Of a stretch of 9,312 nt of DNA, positions 1 through 7,340 are shown piece after piece. Under the pieces are notes generated by a model, which was not told where the DNA came from, searched no databases, and saw only the letters and a program-made list of their open reading frames with translations. This DNA comes from Nocardioidaceae bacterium (GTDB taxonomy: Bacteria > Actinomycetota > Actinomycetes > Propionibacteriales > Nocardioidaceae), in contig JACCUS010000130.1 of assembly GCA_013811715.1 (NCBI GenBank), positions 1 to 9,312 of the forward strand, given 5' to 3'. Each line of letters opens with the position of its first letter. Position 1 is the stretch's first letter. The translations under genes and the position numbers were made by a program.

Positions 1-117
1 CCTGATAGCCGTTTGGCCTTATCCACAACGGAAGAAGCGAAAACGTTTCGACCCCACTGGACGTGGGACATGGTGGCACCGGGTCAAGCTTCGGCGGCCA
101 GCGCAAGTTCGACAGCT
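1..117. other. Unassigned, relatively AT-rich stretch at window edge
   Basis: I cannot assign a gene here. The first 60 bases are clearly less G+C-rich than the rest of the window, as expected of intergenic or regulatory DNA. They contain one consensus DnaA-box-like 9-mer (TTATCCACA, 19-27) and an 8-bp palindrome AAACGTTT (41-48). A plus-strand frame open from a TTG at 13 to a stop at 361-363 covers this region, but its product matches nothing I know, has low complexity in the middle, and I see no ribosome binding site before the TTG. On the minus strand an ATG at 71-69 opens a frame that leaves the window after about 23 codons, which is too short to judge. Confidence 0.3.
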
Positions 118-350
118 TCAGGGAATGAGGAGGCCCCGAGGTCGACGGGAACCGAGTCGGTGGTCGGCGACGGCGGCGAGGAACTCCTGGCGAGGGCGAT
201 GGCCGCCCAGTTCCTGTTCGATCAGCCACTCGACCATGTCTGGGACGTGCCCTCCGCGGCTGACGAAAGACTCCGCCCACTGACGGGAATACCGGAAGCC
301 GCACGACCAGGGTCGTCGAGATCGCAGAGCAACAGCCTGTCGCGGCTCAC
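118..350 (-). pseudogene. Possible third gene of the hem operon, apparently frameshifted (unrecognised)
   Basis: A GTG at 350-348 overlaps the hemQ stop codon (TGA 349-347) in the same GTGA arrangement that joins hemG to hemQ, which suggests a translationally coupled downstream gene. The frame from this GTG runs only 42 codons (stop at 224-222) and begins VSRDRLLLCDLDDPGRAASG. A neighbouring minus-strand frame then becomes protein-like, roughly 298 to 121. It includes a stretch around WAESFVSRGGHVPDMVEWL and ends at a TGA at 120-118, with an internal ATG at 237. The two frames could be joined by one indel near 285-300, giving about 75 residues. I do not recognise the family. It may be a decayed small gene, a sequencing frameshift, or chance open frames in GC-rich DNA; the antisense plus frame is open across the same interval. 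Confidence 0.22.
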
Positions 351-1081
351 GGCAGGCTTGTGATCAGTTCGCTGATCGAGCGGCGGCGGCCGGTGTAGAA
401 CGGCACCTCTTCGCGCACGTGCCGCCTGGTCTCGCTGCCCCGGAGGTGCCGCATCAGGTCGACGATGCGGTGCAGGTCGTCGGCCTCGAACGCCAAGATC
501 CACTCGTAGTCGCCGAGCGCGAAGGAGGCGACGGTGTTGGCCCGCACGTCGGGATAGTCCCGCGCCAACCTCCCGTGCTCGGCCAGCAGCCGCCGCCGCT
601 CGGCGTCGTCGAGCAGATACCACTCGTAGGAGCGCACGAACGGGTAGACGCATACGAAGTCGCGCGGCTGCTCGTCGGCGAGGAACGCCGGGACATGGCT
701 CTTGTTGAACTCCGCCGGTCGGTGCAGCGCCAGCTGCGACCAGACCGGCTCGAGCCGAGAGCCGAACGCCGTACGACGGAACCCGTTGTACGCCGCCTGC
801 AACGCCTCCGCCGAGGACGAGTGCCACCACACCATCACGTCCGCGTCGGCGCGCAGCGCCGAGACGTCGTACACCCCCCGCACTCTGACGTCTCGTGCCT
901 CGAGATCGGCGAACAAGTCGGCGACCTCGGCTGCCTGCTTCGCGCGGTCGGCGTCGTCGTGGACCCGCCGGGACAGCTCGAACACCGACCACATCGTGTA
1001 ACGGATGGCGTCGTTGATCTCGCGAGCGGCCTTGCCCTGGCCGGGCCGCTTGCCGCTCACGGCGGTGGGGGTGTCGGTCAC
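347..1081 (-). CDS. hemQ: Coproheme decarboxylase HemQ (ChdC)
   Basis: Last enzyme of the coproporphyrin-dependent heme pathway: it oxidatively decarboxylates two propionates of Fe-coproporphyrin III with peroxide, giving heme b. It is cytosolic and belongs to the chlorite dismutase-like superfamily. The 244-residue length is usual for actinobacterial HemQ. Visible motifs are YTMWSVFE near residue 28, VMVWWH near 82, HRPAEFNKSHVPAFL at 120-134, VYPFVRSYEWYLL at 145-157 and AEHGRLARDYPDV from 167. By spacing, His129, Tyr146 and His169 correspond to the distal His, catalytic Tyr and proximal heme-ligand His reported for Corynebacterium diphtheriae ChdC (118/135/158). The start is the GTG at 1081-1079, which overlaps the hemG stop (GTGA) and implies translational coupling; an in-frame upstream ATG would run far into hemG. 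Identification is firm. Confidence 0.95.
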   Translation of the reverse strand: MTDTPTAVSGKRPGQGKAAREINDAIRYTMWSVFELSRRVHDDADRAKQAAEVADLFADLEARDVRVRGVYDVSALRADADVMVWWHSSSAEALQAAYNGFRRTAFGSRLEPVWSQLALHRPAEFNKSHVPAFLADEQPRDFVCVYPFVRSYEWYLLDDAERRRLLAEHGRLARDYPDVRANTVASFALGDYEWILAFEADDLHRIVDLMRHLRGSETRRHVREEVPFYTGRRRSISELITSLP

Positions 1082-2523
1082 GGGTTCATTGTCCCGATCG
1101 GCGTCAGCTGGTCGACCACCCGGGTGGCCGCCGCCACCCCGGTGGCGATGACCGCGGGGATCCCCACTCCGTCGAAGGCGGCGCCGCACAGCGCCAGACC
1201 GGGGACGTCCTCGACGGCGTCATGGACCCGGCGCACCCGGTCCAGGTGGCCCACGGCGTACTGTGGCAGCGAGCCGCCCCACCGGGTCACCTGCGCGTCC
1301 ACCAGCGGAGCTCGCAACCCGACGGCCTTGCCTAGGTCGGCCAAGACCGCCTCCACCATCTCACTGTCGTCGCGTTGCAACTCGACCTCCTCGCGGTGCC
1401 GGCCGACGGAGCACCGCACCACGACAATGTCGTCGGGTAGCCACGACCACTTGCGCGACGTGTACGTCGCCGCCTTGATCACGTGCCCATCCACCGGAGG
1501 GACGAGGAACCCCGACCCGTCGAGATCGCAGCGCACGTCGACCGCGCGCATCGCCACCGTCACGATCGCCATCGACGCATACTCGATCGCCGCCAACTCC
1601 AGTGCCGCAGCCGGCGCGGCCTCTCGCAACAATCTGGCCGCCGGCGCCGCAGGTGTCGCCACCACGACCGCGTCGCAGTCGATGACCTCCGGTCGTGCCG
1701 TCGGACCAAGCGCGAGCCGCCAGCCACCCTCGGTCCGCGTCAGCCTCCGCACCATCGAGTCACGGCGGACCACTCCCCCACGCCGTTCGATCTCGGCGCA
1801 CGTCTCGACGGCGAGCCTTCCCACGCCCCCCTCGATCCCGGCGAAGACCGGCGTCGCCGGAGGCGTTGTGCTAGCGGGCGACGCAGCCGGGCCGTGGCTG
1901 GCGGCGGCAGGCAGCAAGGCGCCATGCCGGCGAACCGCGATCACGACCTGCGGCAGCGCGGCATGAAGGGAGATCTCGTCGGCGCGACCGGCGTACACGC
2001 CACCGAGCAGCGGCTCCACCAGCCGGTCCCGGACCTCGCGCCCCAGCCGCTGCGCAACCAGCACACCGACCCCCACGTCGTCCGTCACATCGAGTGGAGG
2101 CATCCGGCTCTCCAGCGCCGCCCGGGCCGCGCCCGTCCGACCGAGGATCCCGCTGGCCGTCGCAGCATCCAGATCCGCCGGGATACCCATCAGGGTGGGA
2201 GGAAGTGGCCGCACCGCGTTTCGGGTCCACACCCCTGCCGTGGTCGCGACCGGGTGCACGATGGCCTCGCTCAACCCGACCGCTCGGGCAAGGTAAGTTG
2301 CCTCGGTACGTCGGTGCAGCATCGACTCCGCGCCCACGTCGAGCTGGTGGCCTGCCACCTCGCCCAGCCGCAGCTTCCCGCCAACGGTCGGGCTGCCCTC
2401 GGCCACCGTGACACTCAGGTCGGGTCGAGCCGCCAGCAGCGTGTGCGCCGCCGCCAGACCGGCGATGCCGCCCCCGACGACAACGACGTGCGTCCGCTGC
2501 CGCCGGGGGCCAGAGGATGCCAT
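1078..2523 (-). CDS. hemG: Coproporphyrinogen III oxidase CgoX (HemG/HemY-type protoporphyrinogen oxidase)
   Basis: FAD-dependent oxidase that removes six electrons from the porphyrinogen using oxygen. Because hemQ follows, the physiological substrate is most likely coproporphyrinogen III, so cgoX is the more accurate name. The protein has 481 residues, usual for the family. The N-terminal Rossmann dinucleotide motif reads VVVVGGGIAGLAAAH (13-27). A Glu at the end of the second strand follows (TVAEGSPTVGGKL), and the C-terminal FAD-contact motif is LCGAAFDGVGIPAVIATG. The ATG at 2523-2521 is preferred over an upstream in-frame ATG at 2577: it lies directly before the FAD motif and has a GAGG Shine-Dalgarno about 8 nt upstream. 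It is co-transcribed with hemQ (4-nt overlap) and diverges from the DUF4349 lipoprotein gene across 79 bp. I see no convincing -10 box in that gap. Confidence 0.95.
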   Translation of the reverse strand: MASSGPRRQRTHVVVVGGGIAGLAAAHTLLAARPDLSVTVAEGSPTVGGKLRLGEVAGHQLDVGAESMLHRRTEATYLARAVGLSEAIVHPVATTAGVWTRNAVRPLPPTLMGIPADLDAATASGILGRTGAARAALESRMPPLDVTDDVGVGVLVAQRLGREVRDRLVEPLLGGVYAGRADEISLHAALPQVVIAVRRHGALLPAAASHGPAASPASTTPPATPVFAGIEGGVGRLAVETCAEIERRGGVVRRDSMVRRLTRTEGGWRLALGPTARPEVIDCDAVVVATPAAPAARLLREAAPAAALELAAIEYASMAIVTVAMRAVDVRCDLDGSGFLVPPVDGHVIKAATYTSRKWSWLPDDIVVVRCSVGRHREEVELQRDDSEMVEAVLADLGKAVGLRAPLVDAQVTRWGGSLPQYAVGHLDRVRRVHDAVEDVPGLALCGAAFDGVGIPAVIATGVAAATRVVDQLTPIGTMNP

Positions 2524-2602
2524 GAGCCCACCCTCGCAAACCGTCGCCCACTCCGTCGACCGGCCCGGGGAACCCATTGCGCGTCGGCCGCGTCAGAAGG
2601 TC

Positions 2603-3526
2603 ATGACCACCATCACCCACGCTCCGCGCGGCGTAGCCGCCATCGCGCTCGCCGCTGTCCTCGGGCTCACCGCCATGGTCGGCTGCAGCTCTCCCGCCGA
2701 GGACGCCGCCGCCGGTTCCGACAGCGCCCCCGAGGGCGGTTCTGTTGCCGACGCCGCCGTCCAAGGCGCATCCAGAGACATGGCGGCGCCCGGCCCGGCC
2801 TCGCAACGCGAGAGTCAGCCCGACATCCGACAGGTCGAGTACGAGATCAAGAGCGGTGTCGTCACCTTGGAGTCCGGCGACGTTGCCGGGGTGCTGCGCA
2901 AGATCTACGGCCTGACGGTGCGGGTCGACGGCGAGATCGCCAGCGAATACACGTCGACCAGCCGAGACGGCACTCCGGTCTACTCAGAGATCCTGCTCGA
3001 AGTCCCGGTGGATCAGTTCACCACGTCACTCGAGGAGGTCTCCGGCTTCGGCACGCTGCTCGACAAGACCCGCTCGACGAAGAACGTGACGGCTCAGGTA
3101 GCCGACATCGACTCCCGCGTGCAGAACGCCGAGGACTCGATAACCCAGCTGCGCCTGCTGTTCGACCGCGCCACCGAGCTGGGCGACATCATCTTGCTCG
3201 AGTCGGAGCTGTCCCAGCGACAGGGTGACTTGGAGGCGCTGCAGGCGCAACAGCGGGTGCTCGCCGAGCAGACGGCGATGTCGCAGATCTCGATCACGGT
3301 GACCAGGCCGGACCCCAAGCCGGAGGAGCCCTCCGACGACGAGACCGCTGGGTTCCTCGCCGGCCTCGAGCAGGGCTGGGACGCGACGGTGACGTTCCTG
3401 TGGGGCCTGAGCCACGTCATCGGGCTGCTGCTGCCGATCGGCACCCTGCTCGCCCTGGTCTCACTGCTCGGCTGGCTCGCGCTGCGGCGCCTCAGCTGGC
3501 GACCGCGAACTCGTACGAGTGAATGA
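2603..3526 (+). CDS. DUF4349 domain lipoprotein with C-terminal membrane helix
   Basis: Predicted envelope protein of 307 residues with no established biochemical role. A signal peptide (1-27) ends in a lipobox-like LTAMVGC with Cys28 as the probable lipidated residue. An Ala/Gly/Ser/Pro-rich linker runs to about residue 74. A DUF4349 domain follows (about 76-265): a first part shaped like VRVDGEIASEYTSTSRDG, then a predicted coiled coil (IDSRVQNAEDSITQLRLLF through LEALQAQQRVLAEQ), then a short strand ISITVTRP. A hydrophobic helix (about 272-294) and a basic tail end the protein, so it may be tethered to the membrane at both ends. The ATG at 2603 sits just before the signal peptide. AGAAGG lies only 2 nt upstream, which is poor spacing; the in-frame ATG at 2522 would add 27 residues before the signal. 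The gene is single on its strand and overlaps the hemE 3' end by 35 nt tail to tail. Confidence 0.88.
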   Translation: MTTITHAPRGVAAIALAAVLGLTAMVGCSSPAEDAAAGSDSAPEGGSVADAAVQGASRDMAAPGPASQRESQPDIRQVEYEIKSGVVTLESGDVAGVLRKIYGLTVRVDGEIASEYTSTSRDGTPVYSEILLEVPVDQFTTSLEEVSGFGTLLDKTRSTKNVTAQVADIDSRVQNAEDSITQLRLLFDRATELGDIILLESELSQRQGDLEALQAQQRVLAEQTAMSQISITVTRPDPKPEEPSDDETAGFLAGLEQGWDATVTFLWGLSHVIGLLLPIGTLLALVSLLGWLALRRLSWRPRTRTSE

Positions 3527-4547
3527 GGTCCACCAGCCTCGTCAGCACATCGGGATCGGTGCTCGGCAGCACACCGTGGCCCAGATTGAAGATGTGGCCG
3601 GGGGCGGTTCGGCCAAGTTCCAGCACCTCGCCGGCCTTGGCCTCGATGACGTCCCACGGCGCGAACACCAACGCCGGGTCGAGGTTGCCCTGGACCGCCT
3701 GGTGCGGGCGGATCCGCTGCACGGCCCGGTCGAGCGGCACCCGCCAGTCCACCCCCATCACCTCCACGTCGACCGACGCCATGTCGGCGAGGATCTCCCC
3801 GGTGGCGACACCGAAGTGGACCCGCGGCACCCCGAGATCGGCGATCCTCTCGAAGACGGCGCTGCTGTACGGCAGCACGTGCTCGCGGTAGTCAGCGGGT
3901 GTGAGGCCGCCCGCCCAGGAGTCGAACAGCTGCACCGCTGAGGCGCCCGCCTCCGCCTGCACCCGCAGGAATCCTGCCGAGATGCCCACCAGCCGATCCA
4001 TCAGCGCCCGCCACACGTCCGGCGCCCCGTGCATCATCGCCTTCGTCAGCGCGTGGTCCTTCGACGGTCCCCCCTCGATCAGGTACGACGCGAGCGTGTA
4101 CGGCGCACCGGCGAAGCCCACGAGTGGGGTGCCGCCGAGCTGCGCGACCAGCTCGTTGACGGCTTCGGTGACGAACCCGACCCGATCGCCATCGAATGAC
4201 GGGATCGCCTCCGCCGCGGCGAGGTCCCGCACCGGCTCGGCCACCACCGGGCCGACCCCCGAGACGATGTCGAGGTCGACGCCCAGCGCCTTGAGGGGCA
4301 ACACGATGTCGCTGAAGAGGATCGCCGCATCGACGCCGTGGCGTCGTACGGGCTGCATCGTGATCTCGACGACCAGCTCCGGCCGCGTACAGGCGTCGAG
4401 CATCGCCACGCCTTCGCGCACCGCCCGGTACTCCGGCAGCGACCGCCCGGCCTGCCGCATGAACCAGACCGGCACATGGGGCGCGGGCTGCCCCCGGGCG
4501 GCCCGCAGGAACGCGGAGTCGGCGAGGCCGCCGGGCTGATCCGTCAC
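3492..4547 (-). CDS. hemE: Uroporphyrinogen decarboxylase HemE
   Basis: Cofactor-free cytosolic enzyme that decarboxylates the four acetate side chains of uroporphyrinogen III to give coproporphyrinogen III, the substrate of CgoX encoded nearby. The 351 residues form one TIM-barrel domain of standard length. Signature 1 is VPVWFMRQAGRSLPEY (25-40) with Arg31 and Arg35. FSDIVLP (78-84) carries the catalytic Asp80. Signature 2 is GFAGAPYTLASYLIEGG (144-160), with Tyr155 matching the human active-site Tyr164. NLGHGVLP carries His324, the counterpart of human His339. The start is the GTG at 4547-4545, with GAGG 8 nt upstream. Its 3' end overlaps the convergent DUF4349 gene by 35 nt, so hemE and hemG are separated by an opposite-strand gene although they serve one pathway. 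No key residue appears missing. Confidence 0.97.
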   Translation of the reverse strand: MTDQPGGLADSAFLRAARGQPAPHVPVWFMRQAGRSLPEYRAVREGVAMLDACTRPELVVEITMQPVRRHGVDAAILFSDIVLPLKALGVDLDIVSGVGPVVAEPVRDLAAAEAIPSFDGDRVGFVTEAVNELVAQLGGTPLVGFAGAPYTLASYLIEGGPSKDHALTKAMMHGAPDVWRALMDRLVGISAGFLRVQAEAGASAVQLFDSWAGGLTPADYREHVLPYSSAVFERIADLGVPRVHFGVATGEILADMASVDVEVMGVDWRVPLDRAVQRIRPHQAVQGNLDPALVFAPWDVIEAKAGEVLELGRTAPGHIFNLGHGVLPSTDPDVLTRLVDLIHSYEFAVAS

Positions 4548-4618
4548 TGGGCGATCCTCGCATGAAAGCCAGTGGTGTGTCCGGGCGAGTCGGGCGGGCA
4601 GGCGCCGACGACAGCGCC

Positions 4619-4624
4619 TAGGCT
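4619..4624 (+). promoter_or_regulatory. Leaderless-type -10 box for the DUF3000-rnd operon
   Basis: TAGGCT fits the actinobacterial TANNNT -10 pattern and ends 6 nt before the ATG at 4631, so transcription would begin at or very near the start codon. There is no Shine-Dalgarno sequence in those 6 nt, which agrees with leaderless translation. I see no good -35 hexamer. The 83-bp gap also separates the divergent hemE gene, for which I find no clear -10 box. Confidence 0.6.
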
Positions 4625-4630
4625 CCGGGT

Positions 4631-5215
4631 ATGGCCGCGCGCACAGAGATCGACGCGCCGCCGGAGGAGTTCCGGCGCGCCCTCGACCAGTTCAAGGCGG
4701 CGAACCTTCGACCCGAGATCGGCTGCGAAGACATGCCCGCCCCGCAGCGCATCGCGCCGTACTCCGCCGCGATGACTGCGGACGTGACGGTGGCCGGCGA
4801 AGAGGTCGGCGGCGGCCGGTTGGTGTTGCTCTACGACCCGGCCGGCAACGACGCCTGGCAGGGCACGTTCCGCTGCGTCGCCTACGCGCGCGCGGACATC
4901 GACCCCGAGATGGTCACCGACCCGCTGCTGGGCGCGGTCGGCTGGAGCTGGCTGATGGAGGCGTTGACCGCGCACGACGCCGGGTTCCTCGCCCCCAGCG
5001 GCACCGTGACCCGGGTCGCCTCCGAGAGCTTCGGCGGGATGGAGGACGAGGCGGCGCGCGCCGAGATCGAGGTGCGCGCGTCGTGGTCCCCGATCGGCTC
5101 GATCTCCCCGCACGTCGAGGCATGGGGCGACCTGATGTGTACGGCGGCCGGGCTGCCGCCGGTGCCGCCCGGTGTCATCGCGATGCCCAACAGGCGCGGC
5201 CCACGAGCTCGATGA
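4631..5215 (+). CDS. DUF3000 family protein
   Basis: A 194-residue cytosolic protein of the actinobacterial DUF3000 family, whose function is not established. Recognition rests on the overall sequence: an N-terminal PPEEFRRALDQF helix, IAPYSAAMTADV, the LLYDPAGNDAWQGTFRCVAY segment, DPLLGAVGWSWLMEAL, SFGGMEDEAARAEIEVRASW, and the C-terminal HVEAWGDLMCTAAGLPPVPPGV. There is no signal peptide or membrane helix. The ATG at 4631 follows a TAGGCT -10 box by 6 nt, so the mRNA is probably leaderless. Its stop overlaps the ribonuclease D start (ATGA, 5212-5215). DUF3000 next to an RNase D/HRDC gene is, to my knowledge, a recurring actinobacterial arrangement, which hints at a link to RNA metabolism, but that is inference. 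Confidence 0.9.
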   Translation: MAARTEIDAPPEEFRRALDQFKAANLRPEIGCEDMPAPQRIAPYSAAMTADVTVAGEEVGGGRLVLLYDPAGNDAWQGTFRCVAYARADIDPEMVTDPLLGAVGWSWLMEALTAHDAGFLAPSGTVTRVASESFGGMEDEAARAEIEVRASWSPIGSISPHVEAWGDLMCTAAGLPPVPPGVIAMPNRRGPRAR

Positions 5216-6486
5216 CGGACGGTCCTGCGTCGCCGCCACCAGCTGAGCAGGGGCCGCACGAGCAGGAGCCGGCCGAGGCCGCCCCCCTGCTGGTGCTCAG
5301 TGGCGCCCTGCCCGCCGTGGTCGAGACCCGCGCCGACCTCGCACTGACCGTCGAGGCCTTAGCGGGCGGCAGCGGACCGTTCGCGGTCGACGCCGAGCGC
5401 GCCTCCGGCCACCGCTACTCACAGCGCGCCTACCTGCTGCAGCTTCGGCGGGCGGGTGCTGGCACCGCCCTGATCGACCCGGTGCCGTTCGGCGACGTCC
5501 CCAACGACTCACTCGAGCCCCTGGCTACGGCCCTCGGCGACACCGAGTGGATCATCCACGCGGCCAGCCAAGACCTGCCGTGCCTCGCCGAGCTCGGGAT
5601 GCGCCCCCGCCGGCTCTTCGACACCGAGCTGGCAGCACGGTTGCTCAACTACCCCCGGGTCGGGCTCGGCATCATGGTGGGCGACCTGCTCGGGTTCCGG
5701 ATGCGCAAGGAGCACTCTGCGGTCGACTGGTCCAAGCGGCCGTTGCCGGAGTCGTGGCTGTTGTACGCCGCTCTCGACGTCGAACTCCTCATCGAGCTGC
5801 GCAACGTGTTGGCCGCCCAGCTGGAGGCGCACGGCAAGAGCGAATGGGCCCGACAGGAGTTCGCCGCCTGGGCAACGATGCCCGAGCCGACGCCACGTCG
5901 AGAGCCCTGGCGGCGCACCTCCGGCATCCACAAGGTCCGCGGACGACGCGGTCTGGCGATCGTTCGCGCCATGTGGGAGCAGCGCGACGAACTGGCCCGG
6001 CTGCGTGACGTCACCGCCAGCCGCATCATCACCGACGCCGCGATCGTCGCGGCGGCCTCGGCCGCACCCGACTCGCGCAACGCACTCGGACGGTTGCCTG
6101 CATTCACCTCCCGCGGCGGCCAGCGTTACCTCAAAGAGTTCTCAGCGGCTGTCGCCGAGGCGCTCTCCCTGACCGAACGCGACCTCCCGCAGCTGGCGCC
6201 TCAGCAGGACGGGCCGCCTCCTGCTCGGGCGTGGGCCGACAAGGACCCGGCGGCTGCCGCCCGTCTCGGCCGGTGTCGAGAGACCGTGATCGGGCTGGCC
6301 GAGCTTCACGACCTACCGCAGGAGAACCTGCTGGCGCCCGACGCCGTTCGACGGCTGGCGTGGACCCCTCCTGAGCCTGCCACCGTAGAGGCGGTCACCG
6401 CCCTCCTCGATGATCTCGGCGCCCGGCCCTGGCAGGTCGAGATCACGGCCGCCGCCTTGGCCGAGGCGCTCCAGTCCGACCAGTGA
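5212..6486 (+). CDS. rnd: Ribonuclease D (3'-5' exonuclease with HRDC domain)
   Basis: DEDD-type 3'-5' exoribonuclease that would trim structured RNA 3' ends such as tRNA precursors. The 424-residue protein has an Ala/Glu/Pro-rich N-terminus, then the DEDDy exonuclease domain: Exo I FAVDAERASG with Asp60 and Glu62, Exo II HAASQDLPCLAELGM with Asp121, and Exo III YAALDVELL with Tyr185 and Asp189. All four metal-ligand acids and the DEDDy Tyr are present. An HRDC domain follows, around residues 228-300 (from REPWRRTSGIHKVRGRRGLAIV). The C-terminal region is the extended form common in actinobacteria. The ATG at 5212 overlaps the DUF3000 stop by 4 nt, and the lipoprotein gene begins 23 nt after the rnd stop on the same strand. 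Confidence 0.94.
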   Translation: MTDGPASPPPAEQGPHEQEPAEAAPLLVLSGALPAVVETRADLALTVEALAGGSGPFAVDAERASGHRYSQRAYLLQLRRAGAGTALIDPVPFGDVPNDSLEPLATALGDTEWIIHAASQDLPCLAELGMRPRRLFDTELAARLLNYPRVGLGIMVGDLLGFRMRKEHSAVDWSKRPLPESWLLYAALDVELLIELRNVLAAQLEAHGKSEWARQEFAAWATMPEPTPRREPWRRTSGIHKVRGRRGLAIVRAMWEQRDELARLRDVTASRIITDAAIVAAASAAPDSRNALGRLPAFTSRGGQRYLKEFSAAVAEALSLTERDLPQLAPQQDGPPPARAWADKDPAAAARLGRCRETVIGLAELHDLPQENLLAPDAVRRLAWTPPEPATVEAVTALLDDLGARPWQVEITAAALAEALQSDQ

Positions 6487-6497
6487 CCCGCACCATC

Positions 6498-6503
6498 AGG
6501 AGA
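6498..6503 (+). promoter_or_regulatory. Shine-Dalgarno deciding the lipoprotein start
   Basis: AGGAGA with 6-nt spacing to the ATG at 6510. This favours ATG 6510 over the in-frame GTG at 6483 that overlaps the rnd stop codon. Confidence 0.65.
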
Positions 6504-6509
6504 CCCCAC

Positions 6510-7340
6510 ATGTGCCGTCCAACCCGTCGGATGCGTCTTGGTACCGCCGCTGCCGCCGCAGCGCTCACGCTGGCGGCGTGCAGCGACGACACGTCGTCCC
6601 CGACCACCACCGCTCCCACGGAACCGTCCACACCGGGGCCGTCCACGTCGGAGCCGTCCACATCAGGGTCGCCCACGTCGGCCTCGACCGCAGCGGAGCC
6701 GACCAGGACCAAGAAGCCCGATTTGCCGACGGCGACGTCCCCGCTCGGCGGCCCGTCGGACAGCCCACCCGTCCGGGCCAGGCAGGTGTTGATCCCCAAG
6801 TCCAGGCTCCCCGGGTTCAATGAGCAGTGGGTCTGGGACCACGCCTCGACCCGGCGGGGCCCTGGCGAGCAGCCGCCGGGCGTCTGCCTGCAGTCGTCGC
6901 TGACCGCGATCGGCGGCGTCGTCGAGTACCGGCGCAGCTACTCGAGCTCCTTGTCGCGGCGGGATACCGCAGTGCAGGTCGGCGTCGTGTTCCCCGACGA
7001 GCAGACCGCGACAACCGCTGTCGACGTACTGCGGGCTTGGCAGCAGAGATGCGATGCCCACGCCACCGAAGAAGGCGACCTGTTGCGGGTCCAGGTCTCG
7101 GCCGTGCGGACCGTCCGCACGAAGGTCGGCGCCGGTGAGCAGTGGATGGTGACGTACCGCCCGGTGCCCGGCGAGCCCGACTCGGTGTGGTTCAACGCCG
7201 AGGGCTACGTACGCGACGGCGACACCCTCACGTACCTGGTGATCCGCAGCGCCGGCCAGGACTACAACTATCCCTCCGGAGCAGAGCCGATCGACAACGC
7301 TTTGCGTACCGCTGGTCGCTACCTGCTGAAGACGCGCTGA
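6510..7340 (+). CDS. Secreted lipoprotein, possible PknH-like sensor domain
   Basis: A 276-residue predicted cell-surface lipoprotein. A basic n-region (CRPTRRMRLG), an Ala/Leu hydrophobic core and a strong lipobox LTLAAC put the lipidated Cys at residue 24. A Ser/Thr/Pro linker follows (about 25-80), part of it encoded by a 15-bp tandem repeat. A globular domain runs from about residue 90 to the end; it starts RQVLIPKSRLPGF and contains two Cys (VCLQS and QQRCDA) that could form a disulfide, plus VQVGVVFPDEQTA and a late VIRSAGQDYNYP. The layout resembles the extracytoplasmic sensor domain of mycobacterial PknH and related lipoproteins, but the match is by general shape only. It follows rnd by 23 nt and is probably co-transcribed. 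It converges with the rpf gene across 18 bp. Confidence 0.8.
   Translation: MCRPTRRMRLGTAAAAAALTLAACSDDTSSPTTTAPTEPSTPGPSTSEPSTSGSPTSASTAAEPTRTKKPDLPTATSPLGGPSDSPPVRARQVLIPKSRLPGFNEQWVWDHASTRRGPGEQPPGVCLQSSLTAIGGVVEYRRSYSSSLSRRDTAVQVGVVFPDEQTATTAVDVLRAWQQRCDAHATEEGDLLRVQVSAVRTVRTKVGAGEQWMVTYRPVPGEPDSVWFNAEGYVRDGDTLTYLVIRSAGQDYNYPSGAEPIDNALRTAGRYLLKTR
6624..6683 (+). repeat. Four degenerate 15-bp tandem repeats in the lipoprotein linker
   Basis: Units begin at 6624, 6639, 6654 and 6669. The first three start CCGTCCAC; the fourth is TCGCCCAC. Each encodes a five-residue Pro/Ser/Thr-rich unit (PSTPG, PSTSE, PSTSG, SPTSA). The repeat is in frame, so copy-number change would alter linker length without a frameshift. 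Confidence 0.8.

Noticed and set aside
19..27. Consensus DnaA box TTATCCACA as evidence of a replication origin
   Set aside because: It is a single copy with no cluster of boxes, no AT-rich unwinding element and no dnaA/dnaN neighbours.
303..316. Small inverted repeat ACGACC/GGTCGT about 30 nt past the hemQ stop as a terminator
   Set aside because: Only 5-6 bp with a tiny loop and no T-run, and it may lie within a downstream reading frame.
2522..2602. Upstream ATG at 2522 for the DUF4349 lipoprotein
   Set aside because: It would place 27 hydrophilic residues before the signal peptide and overlap the hemG start; the ATG at 2603 is more natural, although its AGAAGG is poorly spaced.
419..3228. 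Long plus-strand open frames (419-1966 and 1483-3228) antisense to hemQ and hemG
   Set aside because: Their translations are Arg/Pro/His-rich with no family resemblance and mirror confidently identified minus-strand genes; long antisense frames are common in DNA this GC-rich.
4544..5239. Minus-strand 231-codon frame over the DUF3000 gene
   Set aside because: Antisense shadow of a recognised gene, with low-complexity Arg/Gly/His-rich composition.
6483..6509. GTG at 6483 overlapping the rnd stop as the lipoprotein start
   Set aside because: The ATG at 6510 has a better-spaced AGGAGA ribosome binding site and gives a more usual signal peptide length; the GTG cannot be fully excluded.
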